DNA of 64,000 bases, taken from Anthoceros angustus. Its lineage: Eukaryota > Streptophyta > Anthocerotopsida > Anthocerotales > Anthocerotaceae. Positions 33,003 to 41,823 of the stretch are shown here, piece after piece. Under the pieces are notes generated by a model that was not told the DNA's origin, did no database searches, and worked only from the letters and a program-made list of their open reading frames with translations. The stretch is from positions 62,001-126,000 of the forward strand of contig MU008184.1 in the NCBI GenBank assembly GCA_010909165.1. Direction: 5' to 3'. Positions within the stretch are counted from its first letter, which is position 1. Every line of letters begins with the position of its first letter. Position numbers and translations under genes: made by a program.

Positions 33003-33999
33003 ATGGCGAGCAAAGGAAAGGTTGCTATCGTCGCTGTGGCCCTGCTCGGGCTTGTCGCTCTGGCTGCGCTGCCGAGCGTGAGAGCAGAGAATGCAGGGTG
33101 CACCGGCGCGGGAGGCCCGGCCGGCCTCGTCAAGAGCTGGATCCATCACGCCCTCAAGCCCCTGCACCTGTCGCCGTTCTCGGACGCGTGCGAGCCTAAT
33201 CTGCGCGCGCTCTGCATCCCCGCCACCGCGCAGCTGCTGGAGAATCACGAGGGCCGCCACAAATGCGTGTACGAGGATATCGACGGCCACTTCCGCGTCG
33301 GCGTCGGCTACCGCCTCGACAGCGAGCGGGAGTCTCGCAGGAAGGAGCTCGGTGCGCTGCTCGCGGACTACCAGAAGGTCTGGTAATTCAATTCATCCGT
33401 TTTGTTGTGGTTGTGGATCGGGATCTGCATCCGCTGCAATGCTGATTTTGAAGACGCGGAGTTTCGAGATTGAAATGTTCGCTTTCTTTGTCGGCTTGCC
33501 GTGGTTGTTGCAGGTGCTGGAAGGAGAGACCTGTCTGAATGACTTCCAGATCAACGCGCTGCTGGCGCTGGACGGGAAGCGGGTTCTTGATCAGGCTGCG
33601 GACCAGGTGAAGGCCCTGGACGAGTTCTGCTGTGATGTTGCGGCCGTTTTCGGGGACATCGTGCATTCAGCCGGTACATACCTTAACCTTCCATGATGGC
33701 CTTTCACGTGCATGATGCGTCTCCTTCGAGACAAGAGAAATTAGGCTAGGCGGGAGCGTTTCCGATGCGCTGCTCACGATCGGTTGCAAATTGCCGTGGC
33801 AGGGCGGAAGGCGCTCGGCGGCAGCGATTTCCAGAGGTTCATCGAGAAGGCAAGCGCCAAGCGGTGGGAGGATGCCGCCGACGAGCTGCAAGAAACCAGG
33901 TGGTGTGACAAGCACAGGGATCGCTGCCAGGATAACATCGAAATCGTTAGAAAAGGCTGCGGTTCATCCTCCAGCTTCAGTTTCCGGCGTGGCGATTAG
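33003..33999 (+). CDS. Secreted phage-T4-type (GH24) lysozyme homologue
   Basis: Predicted 243 residues from three exons: 33003-33377, 33514-33673, 33803-33999. An N-terminal signal peptide (VAIVAVALLGLVALAALPSVRA) is followed by a mature part with at least ten cysteines. The lysozyme core starts at LENHEGRHKCVYEDIDG, then VGVGYRLD. Glu83 and Asp92 have the Glu-8-Asp spacing of T4 lysozyme (Glu11/Asp20), but the Thr26 equivalent is Arg98 and the following GxGH is GVGY. The C-terminus KRWEDAADELQETRWCDKH aligns with the T4 region KRWDEAA...SRW. By family it would cut peptidoglycan outside the cell, perhaps in defence. The altered third active-site residue makes activity uncertain. It has host-type introns and a secretion signal, so it is not contamination or a resident phage. 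Confidence 0.85.
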
Positions 34000-34434
34000 A
34001 TTGTAGATCATACCATGGTCGTTCTAGCTTGTCACTAGTGTGAAAGCATAGTGACAAGTCTGTGCGCACATTGCTATATGTAGGTACCGTGTTTCGATAC
34101 TGTCTAAGAAGCAAGAAATGGAGATAATATGGGTTCAATATTAAATCTGCTTTGTGCTACGCTGTTGTCATCGCACCATGCCCTGCTCGATTTCACAAAA
34201 CGAAATGAACGGAATGGAAGTGCCTGATTGAAAGGCGAGGGTAAAGTAATAAGGTGCCAAGGTGCCTGAGAAGATGCCACTCTCAGTTAGGTCTTTGTTG
34301 CTGTTGCTTAAGCGCACAGGCTCGCTGCATGGTGCGAGGTGATGGCGTTGGGGGCCTGGAGAGGACAAGACGCAAATCGGGGGGGGCTATAGGGCCGCGG
34401 CTTGGATCGGGGGGATTGTTAGCTCTGGAGCGCC
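34000..34434. other. Intergenic region between lysozyme homologue and FAM114-like gene
   Basis: About 0.43 kb. It holds the lysozyme 3' end and, in its last 80 bases, G-rich runs (GGGGGG at about 34379 and 34409) just ahead of the next start. No further gene seen. Confidence 0.4.
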
Positions 34435-35979
34435 ATGGGTGACGAAGCGGGAGAGAAGGAAGGTTCCGGTGCGGGGTGGGGATGGGGAGGCTGGGGCTCC
34501 TCCGCCTTCTCCGTGCTGTCGGGCCTGCAGAAGGCGGCGGGGGAGGTGTCCAAGACGGCGGTGGCGGCAGCTAAGTCGGCGGTGGATGGAGTTGCGGGGC
34601 TGCAGAACAGCTTGGTGGAGGAAGGAGAGGGCGCGGAGGAGGAAGAGGACGGGGACTATGTTGCGCTCAAGAGCGCGGAAGATCTGGACTTGGACAACGC
34701 CCCGGCCATGCTGGAGGCCGTCTCCGGCTTGGATGAGCAATTGCGGAAGACTTCCTTGGATAAGCTGGAAGCGGCCAGCAAGGAGTCGATTCTTGGCCAC
34801 GGGCTCAAGGTGCTGGATGAATCCGTGGAGAGCCTCACGTCGGGAGCGTTCCAGGCGCTGGAGACGGCGTGGAAGGGAGGTGTCAATCTTGTGCAAAAGT
34901 TCGAAGTTTCGGCTGAGCAGCTGGCCGGGAGCCTGCAGCAGACCGGATCTGGGATCACTGCCAAGGCGGGCTCGCTGGCGCCGCAGCTTATTGAGAGTAG
35001 CAGAGCCTTGACGGCCAAGGGGATCCATGTCTTGGAGATGGTGGGGAGGGAGACTATGGAGATCCTGGCTACCGAGACGGGGATTGAGCTTGAGGAGGAT
35101 GGGAAGGAGACTGACGGGGGTGATGCGGGAGACGATGAGGAGTTTGCGGACGAGTTGTCTTTCGATCGGTGCTTTTACATATATGGCGGGCCGGAACATA
35201 TGGAGGAATTGGAGGCTCTGTCCAATCACCACTCCTTGTTGTGCAATCGAGCGAGGGCTAAGCTTTCTGGAGAGCAGAGGGCCTCGTTTGATACTCTTTT
35301 AAAGCAGCTGCATCACACTTTGTTTCGTGATAATATTGACGGAGTGGCCGGCCCGTTTAAAGGCAAGAATGTGGATCTGGATTCTGCCCTCATCAGGAGT
35401 GAGGTGATGAGTTTGCGGGAGGCCAGTGTTGCCAAGGCTAAAGAGATGGCAACTGGTTTGGGACCTACTCTTGCCGGTTTGGCCGTATCGGAGATCGTCC
35501 AGAAGACTGCGGATCGGCTTGAGGAGATAAGGACAGAGGGCGTGCACAGGGTCTCGGAGCTGTGTGCTCTCTGTATTTCCCAGCTGCTTCAGTTAGGTAA
35601 CTCGGTCCTGGCAACCTCTGCTGACGAAAAGGGAAAGGCAGTGGATGATGGCATTGACTGGCCTGCCGAGGGCACTGATAAAGCTGCTCTTCTGGAGGCC
35701 CAGGCCCAAGCCTTGGTTGACGACATTCAACTTGTTTCGAGATGCTTCATCTCTGGACTTGTAGATGTGATTGCTGGATTCAATGCTGCCGTCAAGTCGG
35801 ATGCAGTCGTGGCCAAGGGAGATGCCGAACTTGATATTCTTAAGGATGGGTTTGTTGAAGAGAAGGCAGCAGCAGTGGGCAGAGAACTGAAGCTTCACAG
35901 TGATGCTGCTTCAGAAAAAGTTCACGAGGGGCTCAAACATCTCACGCCTGTTGTCCTGTGGACTTGTGTGAAGAACTGA
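34435..35979 (+). CDS. FAM114/DUF719 family protein
   Basis: Intronless 514-residue ORF starting in a good context (GCCATGGG). A Gly/Trp-rich N-terminus (GWGWGGWGSSAFSVLSGLQKAAGEVSKTAV) leads into Ala/Ser-rich amphipathic helices and an acidic EEGEGAEEEEDGD stretch. The conserved block CFYIYGGPEHMEELEALSNHHSLLCNRARAKLS (about residues 247-280) is the hallmark of FAM114A/NOXP20-like (DUF719) proteins. The C-terminal half is helical and ends in HLTPVVLWTCVKN. In animals, FAM114A proteins have been linked to Rab2 and Golgi traffic; the plant role is not known to me. No lesion seen. Confidence 0.85.
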   Translation: MGDEAGEKEGSGAGWGWGGWGSSAFSVLSGLQKAAGEVSKTAVAAAKSAVDGVAGLQNSLVEEGEGAEEEEDGDYVALKSAEDLDLDNAPAMLEAVSGLDEQLRKTSLDKLEAASKESILGHGLKVLDESVESLTSGAFQALETAWKGGVNLVQKFEVSAEQLAGSLQQTGSGITAKAGSLAPQLIESSRALTAKGIHVLEMVGRETMEILATETGIELEEDGKETDGGDAGDDEEFADELSFDRCFYIYGGPEHMEELEALSNHHSLLCNRARAKLSGEQRASFDTLLKQLHHTLFRDNIDGVAGPFKGKNVDLDSALIRSEVMSLREASVAKAKEMATGLGPTLAGLAVSEIVQKTADRLEEIRTEGVHRVSELCALCISQLLQLGNSVLATSADEKGKAVDDGIDWPAEGTDKAALLEAQAQALVDDIQLVSRCFISGLVDVIAGFNAAVKSDAVVAKGDAELDILKDGFVEEKAAAVGRELKLHSDAASEKVHEGLKHLTPVVLWTCVKN

Positions 35980-36529
35980 GTGAGTCAGCAAGCAGGCTCT
36001 GGGGTCCATGGAGATACGGTTGAGAACATGCTATTTGTTCTCGAGCTCTTATTTGTGCACGGTAGGAGGTTCTGGCTAGTTTCGTTCACAAAGTGTTGGC
36101 GTCGTAGGTGCCCACCCCATTTCAACATGTACAGATATTCCGTGAATTGTAATATATTGCTGCATCTGCAGGGTATGTAATGTGCAACTGGCTCCAGTGC
36201 AGCTCATAGTTGACCCATACACAAAACAATTTCTCTTTGGTCCCAAAACGATTACAAAACTTGCTTGGACCAAGCCACTGTACAGTTCCTTCACAGGTCA
36301 CAAACGAAAAAACACCCTGTGCCTCGAGGACTCTAAATGTCTTACATTGTGAAGGATCTACATCCAAAACGGCTAAGTGTCAATCTGGTAGCCTGCCACA
36401 TAGTTCAGTAACCGACTCCAGTGACACAGCTTCCAGCAAAATTTCTCAATCTCCACAGATATGCAAGGTGCATTATTCACAGAAACAAAAGCCTCGCAGA
36501 AATGTCTTCATTGCCAACAGCAACTATCT
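35980..36529. other. Convergent intergenic region
   Basis: About 0.55 kb between the stops of the FAM114-like gene (plus) and the At2g27730-like gene (minus). It presumably holds both 3' UTRs; nothing else recognised. Confidence 0.45.
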
Positions 36530-37215
36530 TCACTCCTTGTCTTTCTCGCGTGACTCCTTGCGCGAATTTGTCAGCACATAGCCTATGCCAACCAGTCCGA
36601 TGATCCCTGCGAACACGGCAATTGTCTTACTGTTGTCAGCGGGCTTGTGAGACGAGCTCCCTGAGGCAGGATTCCCTGGATTCGCGGTGTCATGGGGTCC
36701 GGCCTCTCCAGGATTGACTCCCTGCCACCATAAGGAACACAAATACAAGACCGACATGAATCACGTGCTGTATCTCTTACACAAGAAGCAGAAAAACAAG
36801 CTAATTTTCCAACATGCCTTACGGCTTACGCTACCTGCCGTGCAGCTTTCTCTGCCCTCTCCTTTTCCATCTTCTGCAAAAGGCAAGGGCAAACCGTGAC
36901 TCCCTTACCCTTGGAAGGCCTCAATCAACTGTCCGAAAAAATGGTCTGAAGGCCGTAGGAGCCGCCAAACTCCTTGCAAACGACGCTCACTTGACATACC
37001 AGCTGTGAACAAACTGAACACAGGCAGGAAATCAAAACTGCTCAAGGCCGGGGAAGGAGCGGCTTCAGCCAGCTAACCTTGATGTACACGTTCTCCGCAG
37101 CTCTCTCCTCATCACTGAGCACCCGGCCCTTGTCGCTGAAGTGCCGGCGCACACCAGTGCGGGACTTGGCAGCCGCCTCGGCGAACCATCTTCGAGCCGC
37201 AACCCGCATCGCCAT
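36530..37215 (-). CDS. Small mitochondrial protein, At2g27730-like
   Basis: Predicted 122 residues from three exons: 37215-37078, 36873-36835, 36721-36530. The N-terminus MAMRVAARRWFAEAAAKSRT is Arg/Ala-rich like a mitochondrial presequence. RVLSDEERAAENVYIKKMEKERAEKAARQG matches the conserved core of the Arabidopsis protein At2g27730, which has been found in mitochondrial preparations with complex I and resembles the ATPase inhibitor IF1 helix. A Pro/Ser/Asn-rich linker precedes one transmembrane segment (TIAVFAGIIGLVGIGYVL) and a charged tail. The 39-nt middle exon is small but keeps phase. Function is unproven. Confidence 0.85.
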
Positions 37216-38476
37216 CTCCCGCAGCTGGAGGAACACAGTCTAGCTGCAGCCACGGCAGGATCAGGCAAAACACACGAGATCGTAAATCGCCAGATGCGAA
37301 GGGGAGCCAGGCAAATCCACAAATGCCCGTGGCGACACGAAGGAGCTAGGTCGCAACTTGCTAGTGCATCAGTCCCTTCGTAGAAGAAGAGCCTGGAACA
37401 TCGTCGTATGCTGACGAAAATTAACGTAAAATGCCGTCGACGTATCTCTCAGGTTCAGAGCAACGGTTAGTTCGTTACAGGAACTCGAGCTTCTTACGAA
37501 AGAAGCTCCGGCTCTTGGAAGCTGTTGGATGTCCATTTGGCCTAAGAACGCCATTGATAAGCATCCCGCTTGAAGATCGATACTTAGATGGGCGCCTGCA
37601 GGGAATGGATGCCCTTGGTGCAAGTGGCTTAGGCACAACATGGTATAAGTTGTACCGAGTCCCATGACAGGAACATCCCGTCCAAGTGGACTAAGTAATG
37701 ATCTTTTGTGGTGTTTCAAAGGCGAAAGGCTCTCCAAGTGGACTAGTGGACTAAACGACTCTTCTTTCTTCGATCTCCCTGCAGGAATGGGAGTGGCGCA
37801 GTCATGGTGGGGCCATAACCCACAGGCCCCAGGATCGAAACCTGGGAGTGACATAGTCGCTTTAACTACCCCGTTTTCGGGGTTGTTCATGAACGTTCTA
37901 TTCATAAGAGTCCGACCTAAGGAGTTGGAGTTGCCCCGCCGCCCGCTCTCCGTCCCGTGCATTCTCCTGCCTCCAACGCACGCTCGCGAGTGACAAGGGG
38001 TGGTAGGTATGCGGAGCCCATGATTTTCGTTGAACGGACCGCCACCACTCCAAGTTGGCGTTTACGGGTGGGAAACGCACTCACGAAGTGGCGGTCCGAG
38101 GCGGCAACCAAAGAAGACTGGCCGGTTGGCTTTGTCGCCTACCGACGCTGTGTGACGTGATGCAGGCGGAGACTGCTCCTGCCTGACGCGGTCGGGTGGT
38201 TGTATGCACTCGCTCGCTCGCTCGCGTTGCCTCGAGACTGCCTCGGTGGTCGCTGCCGCTGCGCGGGGCCTTGATCGGGGCGGTGCAGGCCGTGAGGAAT
38301 TTTTTCCCTCTTGGAAGCTGAATTGCTTGGAGATGTGGCGGCCCAGGGGACGAGTCACCAGCAGCTCTGTTTCCCAAGCTCTGACACAATTGGAGCCCGC
38401 TTCCGCTGTACCGCTCTTGCGTGAGCACCGCGTGTTGCGCATTTCCCTTGACGTCTGCAGCTTGTTTTAGACGCTG
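37216..38476. other. Intergenic region with tRNA-like relic
   Basis: About 1.26 kb between the divergent At2g27730-like gene and the ARM-only gene. It contains an initiator-tRNA-like sequence (37787-37853). The overlapping short ORFs have no recognisable domain. Confidence 0.45.
37787..37853 (+). pseudogene. Degenerate initiator tRNA-Met-like sequence (pseudogene or SINE head)
   Basis: GAGTGGCGCAG, then GTGGGGCCATAACCCAC (anticodon arm with CAT), then CCAGGATCGAAACCTGG (T arm with perfect 5-bp stem) reproduce plant tRNA-iMet. The D arm is about 5 nt too short, and the acceptor ends (ATGGGAG versus GGAGTGAC) do not pair. Pol III A-box-like (GTGGCGCAG) and B-box-like (GGATCGAAACC) sequences remain, so it could be a tRNA pseudogene or the head of a tRNA-derived SINE. 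Confidence 0.7.
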
Positions 38477-39382
38477 ATGTCGTCTTTGGGGCCCGACGCA
38501 GCCCCGACTAGCAGAGAAATTCTGGCCTCGTACGTGGTGGAGCTGGCCTCTCCCTGTCAGGAGGAGCAACGGAGAGCAGTGACGGAGCTCAGAGTGCTGT
38601 CCAAGTGGAACGCCGGCAACAGGAATACGATTGCGGACATGGGAGCGCTCCCGCTGCTGATCAGGATGCTGCGCTCCACGGACGACAGCATTCAGCAGAG
38701 CGCCGTGACCACGCTGCATAACTTGTCGGTCCAAGGGAAGAACAGGGAGCGGATTATCAAGGTCCCGGGGGCGCTGGATGGGGTTGTGGCGGCTGTTCGG
38801 GAGGGGATTACGATGGAGACGCGGGAGAATGCAGCGGCGCTATTGTTTAGCTTGCTGGTGGTGACGGAGTTCAGGGTCACCGTAGGGAATCATGCTACCG
38901 CAATTGAGGCGCTTATGGAGCTCTTTAGGGATGGGAGCGGGCGGGGGAAGAAGGATGCCATCAAGGCCTTGTTTCATCTGTCTTTGTGTCCGGGGAACAA
39001 GCCTAAGGTTGTGGCCGCCGGGATTATTCCTAGCATCGTGTGCTTGCTGCTTGATAGAGATGCCCCGGCTCTGGTGGAGGATGCCTTGGCTCTGCTCGCG
39101 GTTTTGGCCACTTGTGCGGAAGCTCAGGCCGTGGTGGCCGAGGTCGGTGCCGTTCCGGTGCTGGTGAATGAGCTGGGAATTGGCTCTCCCCGCTCTAAGG
39201 AGCAGGCGGCCAGCACCTTGCTTGTGCTGTGTGAGCACGGCGGGCAGACCATGGTGGCCGAGGTTGTGGCGGAGACTCGATTGATGTCGTACCTTAATTT
39301 GCTGCAGGCCAGGGGCACGGAGCGGGGCAGGACAAAGGCTAATTCTCTCATTACGTTCTTGGTAACCTATGAGGCACAGTAA
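38477..39382 (+). CDS. ARM-repeat protein without a U-box
   Basis: Intronless 301-residue ORF made of about six armadillo repeats, from LASPCQEEQRRAVTELRVLSKWNAGNRNTIADMGALPLLI to the C-terminal RTKANSLITFLV. The arrangement follows the ARM domain of plant U-box ligases: GITMETRENAAALLFSL, GRGKKDAIKALFHLS, PGNKPKVVAAGIIP. The closest visible relative is the U-box protein 13 kb downstream (GITMESRENAAATLFSL, RGKKDAATALFNLS). With no U-box it cannot act as an E3 by itself. Such ARM-only proteins exist in Arabidopsis and may be adaptors or competitors; that role here is inference. Confidence 0.9.
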   Translation: MSSLGPDAAPTSREILASYVVELASPCQEEQRRAVTELRVLSKWNAGNRNTIADMGALPLLIRMLRSTDDSIQQSAVTTLHNLSVQGKNRERIIKVPGALDGVVAAVREGITMETRENAAALLFSLLVVTEFRVTVGNHATAIEALMELFRDGSGRGKKDAIKALFHLSLCPGNKPKVVAAGIIPSIVCLLLDRDAPALVEDALALLAVLATCAEAQAVVAEVGAVPVLVNELGIGSPRSKEQAASTLLVLCEHGGQTMVAEVVAETRLMSYLNLLQARGTERGRTKANSLITFLVTYEAQ

Positions 39383-40394
39383 CACTCCCAGCCAGGCCAG
39401 AGGTTGCCCATCCCACAAAATGCAGCTCTGTCTTCTGAATCAAATCGGGAGAAGCTTGGTCACTGGCCATGAACAAACAGGACACCGGTCGGTAGGAGGC
39501 GTACCAGGGACATGCTCATGTGCATCACCTACCCGAGGGCTGGACACGGGGGTGATTCCCAGTTGTGGACTTTGGGCCCCAGACCAGGAGGACTTGACCA
39601 CGATGATCTCATGGTCCATCTCCGACTTTGCTGAAATACAGGGCAACAGGTTTACAAGCTCCATCATCTATCAGCAGCAAGCCAAAGAATTTCTGTCTCC
39701 ACCGTAAGCTCTTTCATCTGCAGCGTCCCCTGAATTCCAATGAAAGGATTCTCTGCTCCCTGGTGTATCTTTTCTTTTGTCATCCATGTATTGTTCCTAT
39801 CCAATTTTTTTGTTGATTGCGCAATGTAGGAACAGACTATGCTGCTGGCAAATGCTTGCTCAGGCAGTCCATGTTTCCGACATTCTACACATGACCACGG
39901 AAACCTAACCATATATGATGAGTTGTGACGTCGACGTCTGTGGCTCTGCTGAAGAGCATGGCTCACCTACATAGGACTACACCGACTAGGAAGCAGAGCT
40001 GATAATGTGAACAAGAGGGGAGGCACGTGGTGGCACGACTTCTCTCACCCACCGACTTCACCGACCCGACCCAAGGACGACCCGGTCTTTAGCGTACAGG
40101 CTAGAATTTTTGTTATGTAGGTAGGTAGAGTATGTCTGCGTGTTCTCTGGAAGGCGAAGAAGAAGGATTCTACTTCAGTCTGGACTACCGTGAGTCTGAT
40201 TGGCGCTCATTAAGTGTGGGATTGTCGAAAGGATTTAACCCGGGTTCTCCGGTCCTCCAAACCAACAGTTTCACTACCAGACATACTTGAAGTCGCTGCC
40301 AAGTGGCGAGGCTACATGCCGGCGGAGTCGCTCTGCTCGCTTTTCATACAGCCTACAACAGAATGGATTTTTATACTTGCTCCAAGTTGCAGCC
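39383..40394. other. Intergenic region, no recognised gene
   Basis: About 1.0 kb between the ARM-only gene and the universal stress protein gene. Only short domain-free ORFs were seen. Confidence 0.45.
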
Positions 40395-41324
40395 ATGGCC
40401 GAAACTGATAAAGGCAATCCGAACACAATTGCGCAATCTCGTCCTGAAGGCGGCGGAGCGAACTCAGAAGAGCATGTGTCCAAATCAAGGAGTCCAGATC
40501 CTGTGGGGAGAGATGAAACAAGATACTCGGCAGATCACCAGGATGAGGTTCCTTTGCCTAGACAGAAACCGCCGCCCAGAAGAATCTTGATTGCAGTGGA
40601 CGGAACCCCCGGTAGTATGCATACAGTGGAGTACGCTCTCTCCAAGGTTGTTACGAGGGACGACCAAGTTATCCTTGTAAACGCCTACCCAGACGTGGAA
40701 GGTACAGCAGGAGTCCAAGATTTACTGATGACATCATGTGGAAGCATTGACGGAAAGTTGAAGGAAATGACATGTCTTGCATTGCAGTGATGGTGTTTCC
40801 GTACGGGTCTGCAGCTGCGGAGAAGCTGATGGAGGCGCAAGAGAAGGTCCGGAGGAAAAGCGAGCAGCTGCTGGAGACGCTGGCGGGGCCACTTGAGCAA
40901 ATCAAGGTGAGCGTCGGGTCGTCAGCAAATATTTTTGTCCCGGCACCGAGATATCCAAAAACCTTGAATAACTGGACATGTTGCAGATGAGCGTGACGAA
41001 GGTCAGTCTCATGGGGGATGGAAGAGACGTAATTGATTACAGTATCAGAAGTCTTGAACCTGACATGCTCATCATCGGAAGCCATGGTTGTGGCGCGCTT
41101 AAACGGTGACGTTGCTCGAACCCTGATGTTAAGTAGAGAATGCTGCGGGTGGAAAGTCCCGTGCTCAACCGTCTGGTTGCCCTGATTGCAGAGCACTGTT
41201 AGGAAGTGTGAGCGACTACGCCGCCCATCACGTCCCATGCCCTGTCCTGATTGTAAAGACGCCACCCAGTACCCTCCCAGCTTCGGGTGGCAGACAGGGC
41301 ACACCATGCGGAGGATGTGGCTAG
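40395..41324 (+). CDS. Universal stress protein (UspA) family, ATP-binding type
   Basis: Predicted 225 residues from four exons: 40395-40701, 40788-40906, 40987-41105, 41192-41324 (226 codons, in phase). A hydrophilic N-terminal extension of about 60 residues is followed by the Usp fold: RRILIAVDGTPGSMHTVEYALS, QVILVNAYP, a helical AEKLMEAQEKVRRKSEQLLE, and LEPDMLIIGSHGCGALKRALLGSVSDYAAHHVPCPVLIVK. The G-2x-G-9x-G(S/T) ATP-binding motif is complete (GSHG, nine residues, GS). Plant homologues are small cytosolic or nuclear stress-response proteins. The chosen ATG follows a weakly TATA-rich region, and upstream in-frame residues do not look like the family. The tail after PPS is Gly/Cys-rich and unusual. 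Confidence 0.9.
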
Positions 41325-41823
41325 TCGGAGACGAGCTTCACGAGCTGTAGCTTACAATGCGTATACATGTATGCCACCTTGTCTGAAACCTTTTCTGGCT
41401 AAGCGGAGGGAAATAAAATGCTGGTCTCCACGAAGCCCTTGGTTTGCAAAGGCTCATTGTGCCACCTTGATCATCTCCACCAACAATGTGGTCGGACTTA
41501 AAACAGACAATATGATGGGAGCAACATGGAGCCATAGAACACAGAGCATACGTGGTGTGATATACCTAGACGGACAAATTATTTCTGACTACCCTATGTA
41601 CATTATTACACACCCGATTCTATACACGTTTCGTCACACGGTGCTAAGCTACGACGTAGAACGTCTTCAGTAGAGCAGACCGCGACTAAGGGCGCAAATG
41701 TGTGAACGGGATCAGGAAAAAACTAGTTTATCGCTTCAGTGTCGACCAGACTGAACCTCGACATGGGAGTTGATTTCCGAAGAGACTAGCGAGCCGGCAG
41801 CCGCCGTCCGTGCGACCGGAAGT
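41325..41823. other. Intergenic region, no recognised gene
   Basis: About 0.5 kb between the stress-protein gene and the topoisomerase gene on the same strand. Nothing beyond short ORFs. Confidence 0.4.

Noticed and set aside
34387-35232. 281-codon minus-strand ORF under the FAM114-like gene
   Set aside because: Shadow frame of a clear plus-strand gene.
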